Shown: one piece after another, positions 60,801-64,000 of the stretch
Position numbering within the stretch: the first letter of the stretch is position 1
Layout of the letters: every line of letters begins with the position of its first letter
Source of the DNA: Cryptomeria japonica
Taxonomy: Eukaryota > Streptophyta > Pinopsida > Cupressales > Cupressaceae
Length of the DNA stretch: 64,000 bases
Direction: 5' to 3'
NCBI RefSeq assembly: GCF_030272615.1
Contig: NC_081409.1
Span: 25,739,406 to 25,803,405 of the forward strand
Notes under the pieces: generated by a model
Databases searched by the model: none
What the model saw: the letters and a program-made list of their open reading frames with translations, nothing else
Told to the model about the DNA's origin: nothing
Made by a program: the position numbers and the translations under genes

Positions 60801-63506
60801 CAACTCTTTCCTCTGAACCCGACTCTTTCCTATGAACTACGACTCCAAATCTGTGATGATCATTACCGATCTTTTACGACTTGGTCGTAAACACATCTAA
60901 ATCTCCACTACTGTTTTCTTCTATACTCCATTCTCCAATCCTTTCCTAATCTTTTCTCTCTGTTCTTTCTAATCTTTTCTCTCTATATTTTCTTATCTTC
61001 TCTTGTCGTTCTTCTCCCTTTTTCTTCCCTCGAGCTTTCATTATTATTCATACTGTCCTCATTGTAAATTGGTTTCTATAATCTTGGCCATAACAATGAC
61101 ACCACTGATAATCATAAAACTCTCTTTTAGTTATAATTGATTTACAACTCTAATGGTTGCATACCTGTCGACAAAGCTTGTATCTATGGTTGACAGATCT
61201 GCTTACCTATGCTCCACGTCTTCACCACTTCTTGACTTAGCTAGAGTTTTAATTAACAACAAGAACACGATAAACAGTTGGTTCACCTACCTCGTGGGTT
61301 ATCTGCCCTTGTCGACACGTGTCCCTATCCTTTGGCCATTGTCTGTTGTTCTTTGCAGTCGTGGAGTGCTTAAGTCGGCCACCTCCAACAATGGATTATG
61401 GGAGAGTTAAGTTGATTGTCGAATTTTCTACTACACCGAGGATACTACGTGCCAAGTTGACCAATGACTCAACTATCGGCTTCTAACAATCGATATCAAT
61501 TCGTCACCTTTTTACTATTAACTCGTTGTTTTCTCTGAGTTGCCATTAATATCGATTCTCTTGCAAGGTGTTTAGCTGCGTGAATAGTAATTTTCTAGGT
61601 CTTAGTAGTTGCTACATGTATGAAACGTGGTTAAATAAGGGGGGTAGTCAGTGGTGTGTTGACCCCCTCCATTACTATGCTTGCCTAAGATCATCCAACT
61701 ACACATTAACCTGCCAACTACCATAAACTTCCAGTGGCTGCACGTGGTCTATGTTAATAAGAAGGGGAGTATTACACATCGGTTTTTTTATGGAAGAGGA
61801 GGAGTGGTCGGTGGTAATACCGACCCCTCCATATGAATATGGGGAGTGGTCGATATTACTATCAACCTCCCTCTTATAACATTCTTTAAAAAAAAAAAAA
61901 TTCAACCACCACTGCCATCCTTCGGTCTTTAATTTAAATGATTTGTTATTTATATTATTTTATTTTATTATTTGACTTTTCTTTTAAAACAATAATTATT
62001 TAATTTCAACCATTGATTTACATATATAGTAATTACGTATTAATAGGTATATGATCAAATTGTCATTCGAACTCATATACGTATATATATGTATATATAT
62101 AATCTTGAATGATTATATATAGGTAAAAACAAAATTCATGAATTAAGGTAATTAGATTCCATGATAATTGAATATAATAACTATATAGTTATATATGTAT
62201 ATGATTGAATCAATTTCTCATATACATATATATGTTATACTATTATCCAGCTACAAAAGTAAACTCATAAGTACGATATTTCATACATTTATACATATCT
62301 GAACAATAAAGAACATATAAACATAGGGTCAATATTCGTTTTTAAATCATTAACACATTACATCTCTTTTAACAATAAAGCATAATATTCCACAATCACT
62401 CATGCAACTTAGATTTAATTCAATCACCACTCAAGTCATGCAACAATTGCTCATGTATAAATATTTAAATCAATCTTCTACTCATTCCAAATTCATCATT
62501 TCAATTTAAACAAACATTCAATTAAGGTCATTTAAATCATTCATCATTACAAGATGCAAATTATAAATCCTAATGTGGTGTGTGAGAGATTCCATCTATT
62601 CTAATGAAATACAAGAGCTAAGACAACTCTACCTGAACCATGTTCTTGCCTTCATCTACATTCACCAGCTCCTGCATTCACTTGCACTCAGTTGCTCATT
62701 AGCAATGACGATCCCAATTTTTGCAATAAAAATTATTTATGATCATTCAATTGTATATAAATCATTTAGGTGCATTCGACCTCCTATCTTATTTCATTGA
62801 TAATTCCAATTTCATTTCATTTCCATTTCATTAGCGAAAAATAAACATTATTTTCCTAATTAAATAATTATGGAAAAATAGGGTTCGTGACAATTAATCC
62901 TAACAGATCATCAAGCTCCTAATCGGGCTGCAAGGCAAATTCCCTAACCAGGTGACTCCTAACATGGTTTGCTCCTAACCTGGCGTATTGTAAGCTCCTA
63001 ACAGGGCTAAGCTCCTAACAGAGCGTACTTTGAAAGAGTACAAATACTTGTGGGTACCAACTCCCACCATGGTTTTTTCCTATTTGGGTTTTCAGGTCAA
63101 AAACTTATGGTGTTCATGTGTGGAATGTTTTTGATGTGATGTTGTTTTTTATTTCATGCATTATTTCTGAGACATCGGTTATGATGTTTTATCAGAAGTT
63201 TATCAAAGGTTACTGGTACTGATAAAAAGTTGTTTGAGAAAGTTTTTGATCTTATTGATAAGGTTAATGAGTTGGTAAATGATCAAGTTTATATGATTGC
63301 TTTGGTGGTGAAAGTATTGATAGTTTTGGTAAATGATCTGATTAATGTGTTAAGTAAATCTGATAAAGAGGGTATCAGATCTGATTAAAGAAGTTGAGAT
63401 ATTTCAGATATGAGATAAGTTTGTTTTTGAGTAAAAGTTTCAATTGGTCTTAATACTGATTCACCCCCCGCCTCTTAGTATTAACCGGATCCTCATAGGA
63501 TTAACA
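57891..63506 (+). repeat. 3' LTR of the copia element, split by an insertion
   Basis: LTR sequence is present at 57891-58945 and 62898-63506 (about 1664 bases in total), matching 50429-52070. It is interrupted by the 3947-base element at 58946-62892. Confidence 0.92.
58941..62897 (-). mobile_element. 3.95-kb TG...CA element inside the copia 3' LTR
   Basis: Block 58946-62892 begins TGTAGAGACGTAAATC and ends GGGTTCGTGACA on plus, with perfect ATTAA at 58941-58945 and 62893-62897. Read on the minus strand it starts TGTCACGAACCC, a start I associate with plant LTRs. No coding region, PBS or internal LTR pair was seen, so it is either a very long solo LTR or a non-coding LTR-type element. It is AT-rich at 61920-62560 with ATATGTATATATAT palindromes. 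Orientation is inferred. Confidence 0.78.
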
Positions 63507-64000
63507 ATTTATTGATTGATTATTTTCTGCTATTGTTGCATTCAATTGAAAGACATGTGTTGATGTTTCATCATGTTTGGTATCAGAGCCATGAAAGTGG
63601 AACTCTACTTCCATATCGAGTAATGTCATTTGAGCTGCAATGTGATCATATTGTAATAGATTCAACTCCACATGGAGCATTGAGCTATTCACTCCAGTGT
63701 GTCCAACATGTTCATATCTTGTAGGTTGGGAGAATTTGTTGTTGTTAAGAGCATGCAAGAGATACAAAAGCACATTTTCATTCCCTATGGCCATGGATTT
63801 AAAAATGCTTTCCACGAAAGTAAGATTGAGATCGTTATTTCGAAAGAAGAAAAAGAAAAAATAAAGCCATTCTGAAGCTGCCAAAAGAGGTTCAAATAAT
63901 TGTTGATCTCAAAAAGATACCGTTGAAATAAGGAAAAGATTGATATGTAAAAGACGAGGAAAATGTAGATCTGGTTGGAAGTGGAATGGTTATTGCATTC
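63507..64000 (+). mobile_element. Second copia LTR, right part, PBS and leader
   Basis: Resumes the LTR begun at 50080. It ends GATGTTTCA or a few bases later, followed by TTGGTATCAGAGCC at 63577-63590, the initiator tRNA-Met PBS. The remaining 410 bases are a purine-rich leader (AAGAAGAAAAAGAAAAAATA) without a supported coding region. The body of this element lies beyond the window. Confidence 0.7.

Larger units (their letters stand above)
50424..63511 (+). mobile_element. Ty1/copia retrotransposon, about 13 kb including two inserted elements
   Basis: The element 50429-63506 has LTRs at 50429-52070 and 57891-63506 (the second split by an insertion). The flanks are GTTTA and ATTTA, one mismatch. 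PBS TTGGTATCAGAGC is at 52072-52084 and the polypurine tract AAAGGGGGATAT at 57879-57890. Parts in copia order: gag, protease, integrase, RT, RNase H. Over the first 430 bases the two LTRs differ at roughly 30 sites by eye (about 7 percent), so it is several times older than the gag-protease element at 22789-28447. Coding parts are broken at several places. Two solo-LTR-like elements sit inside it. Confidence 0.92.

Noticed and set aside
61153-61410. 85-residue plus-strand frame inside the 3.95-kb insertion
   Set aside because: No domain recognised, and the position lies within an LTR-like non-coding element.

Overview
The window looks like nuclear DNA from a large, repeat-rich seed-plant genome. 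I think a gymnosperm is likely, because LTR elements dominate, nest deeply and have very long LTRs, and host genes are few with short exons and a 1.3-kb intron. That species guess is inference. No bacterial, organellar, rRNA, tRNA or CRISPR features were seen.

Layout. 1-6346: left-truncated Ty3/gypsy element of Tat type on the minus strand (dual RNase H, RT, protease, PBS, 1.65-kb LTR), reading open to the window edge. 6347-15560: eroded intergenic DNA with a copia 3' end, a copia solo LTR (9941-10984), another LTR-like stretch and a probable LINE remnant (12775-14746). 15570-18805: the best host gene, three exons on the plus strand, encoding a 583-residue membrane-anchored protein resembling PhyH plus cupin domains. 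18806-22783: no recognised gene, one tandem duplication. 22789-28447: young Ty3/gypsy element on the minus strand with identical-looking TSDs (AATCT) that carries gag and protease but no reverse transcriptase, plus arrays of GC-rich palindromes. 28520-35482: a 6.96-kb TG...CA unit with perfect TATAG target duplications, no visible paired LTRs, a large unknown coding region and two promoter-like sites. This is the strongest candidate for something undescribed.

35488-41400: a copia solo LTR, then a broken hAT transposase gene whose intron holds a solo LTR. 42463-45510: a host TPR-protein gene (minus strand) with tandem duplications on both sides. 47310-64000: a stack of insertions: chromovirus remnant (itself hit by a MITE), a copia LTR piece, a second copia LTR, a 13-kb copia element inside that LTR, and two more solo LTRs inside the copia element.

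Two themes run through the window. First, solo LTRs outnumber complete elements. Second, several unrelated-looking LTR or non-coding blocks carry GC-rich hairpin modules whose sequence differs but whose shape is kept. Only two host genes are supported; all other long reading frames belong to mobile elements or are shadows of them.
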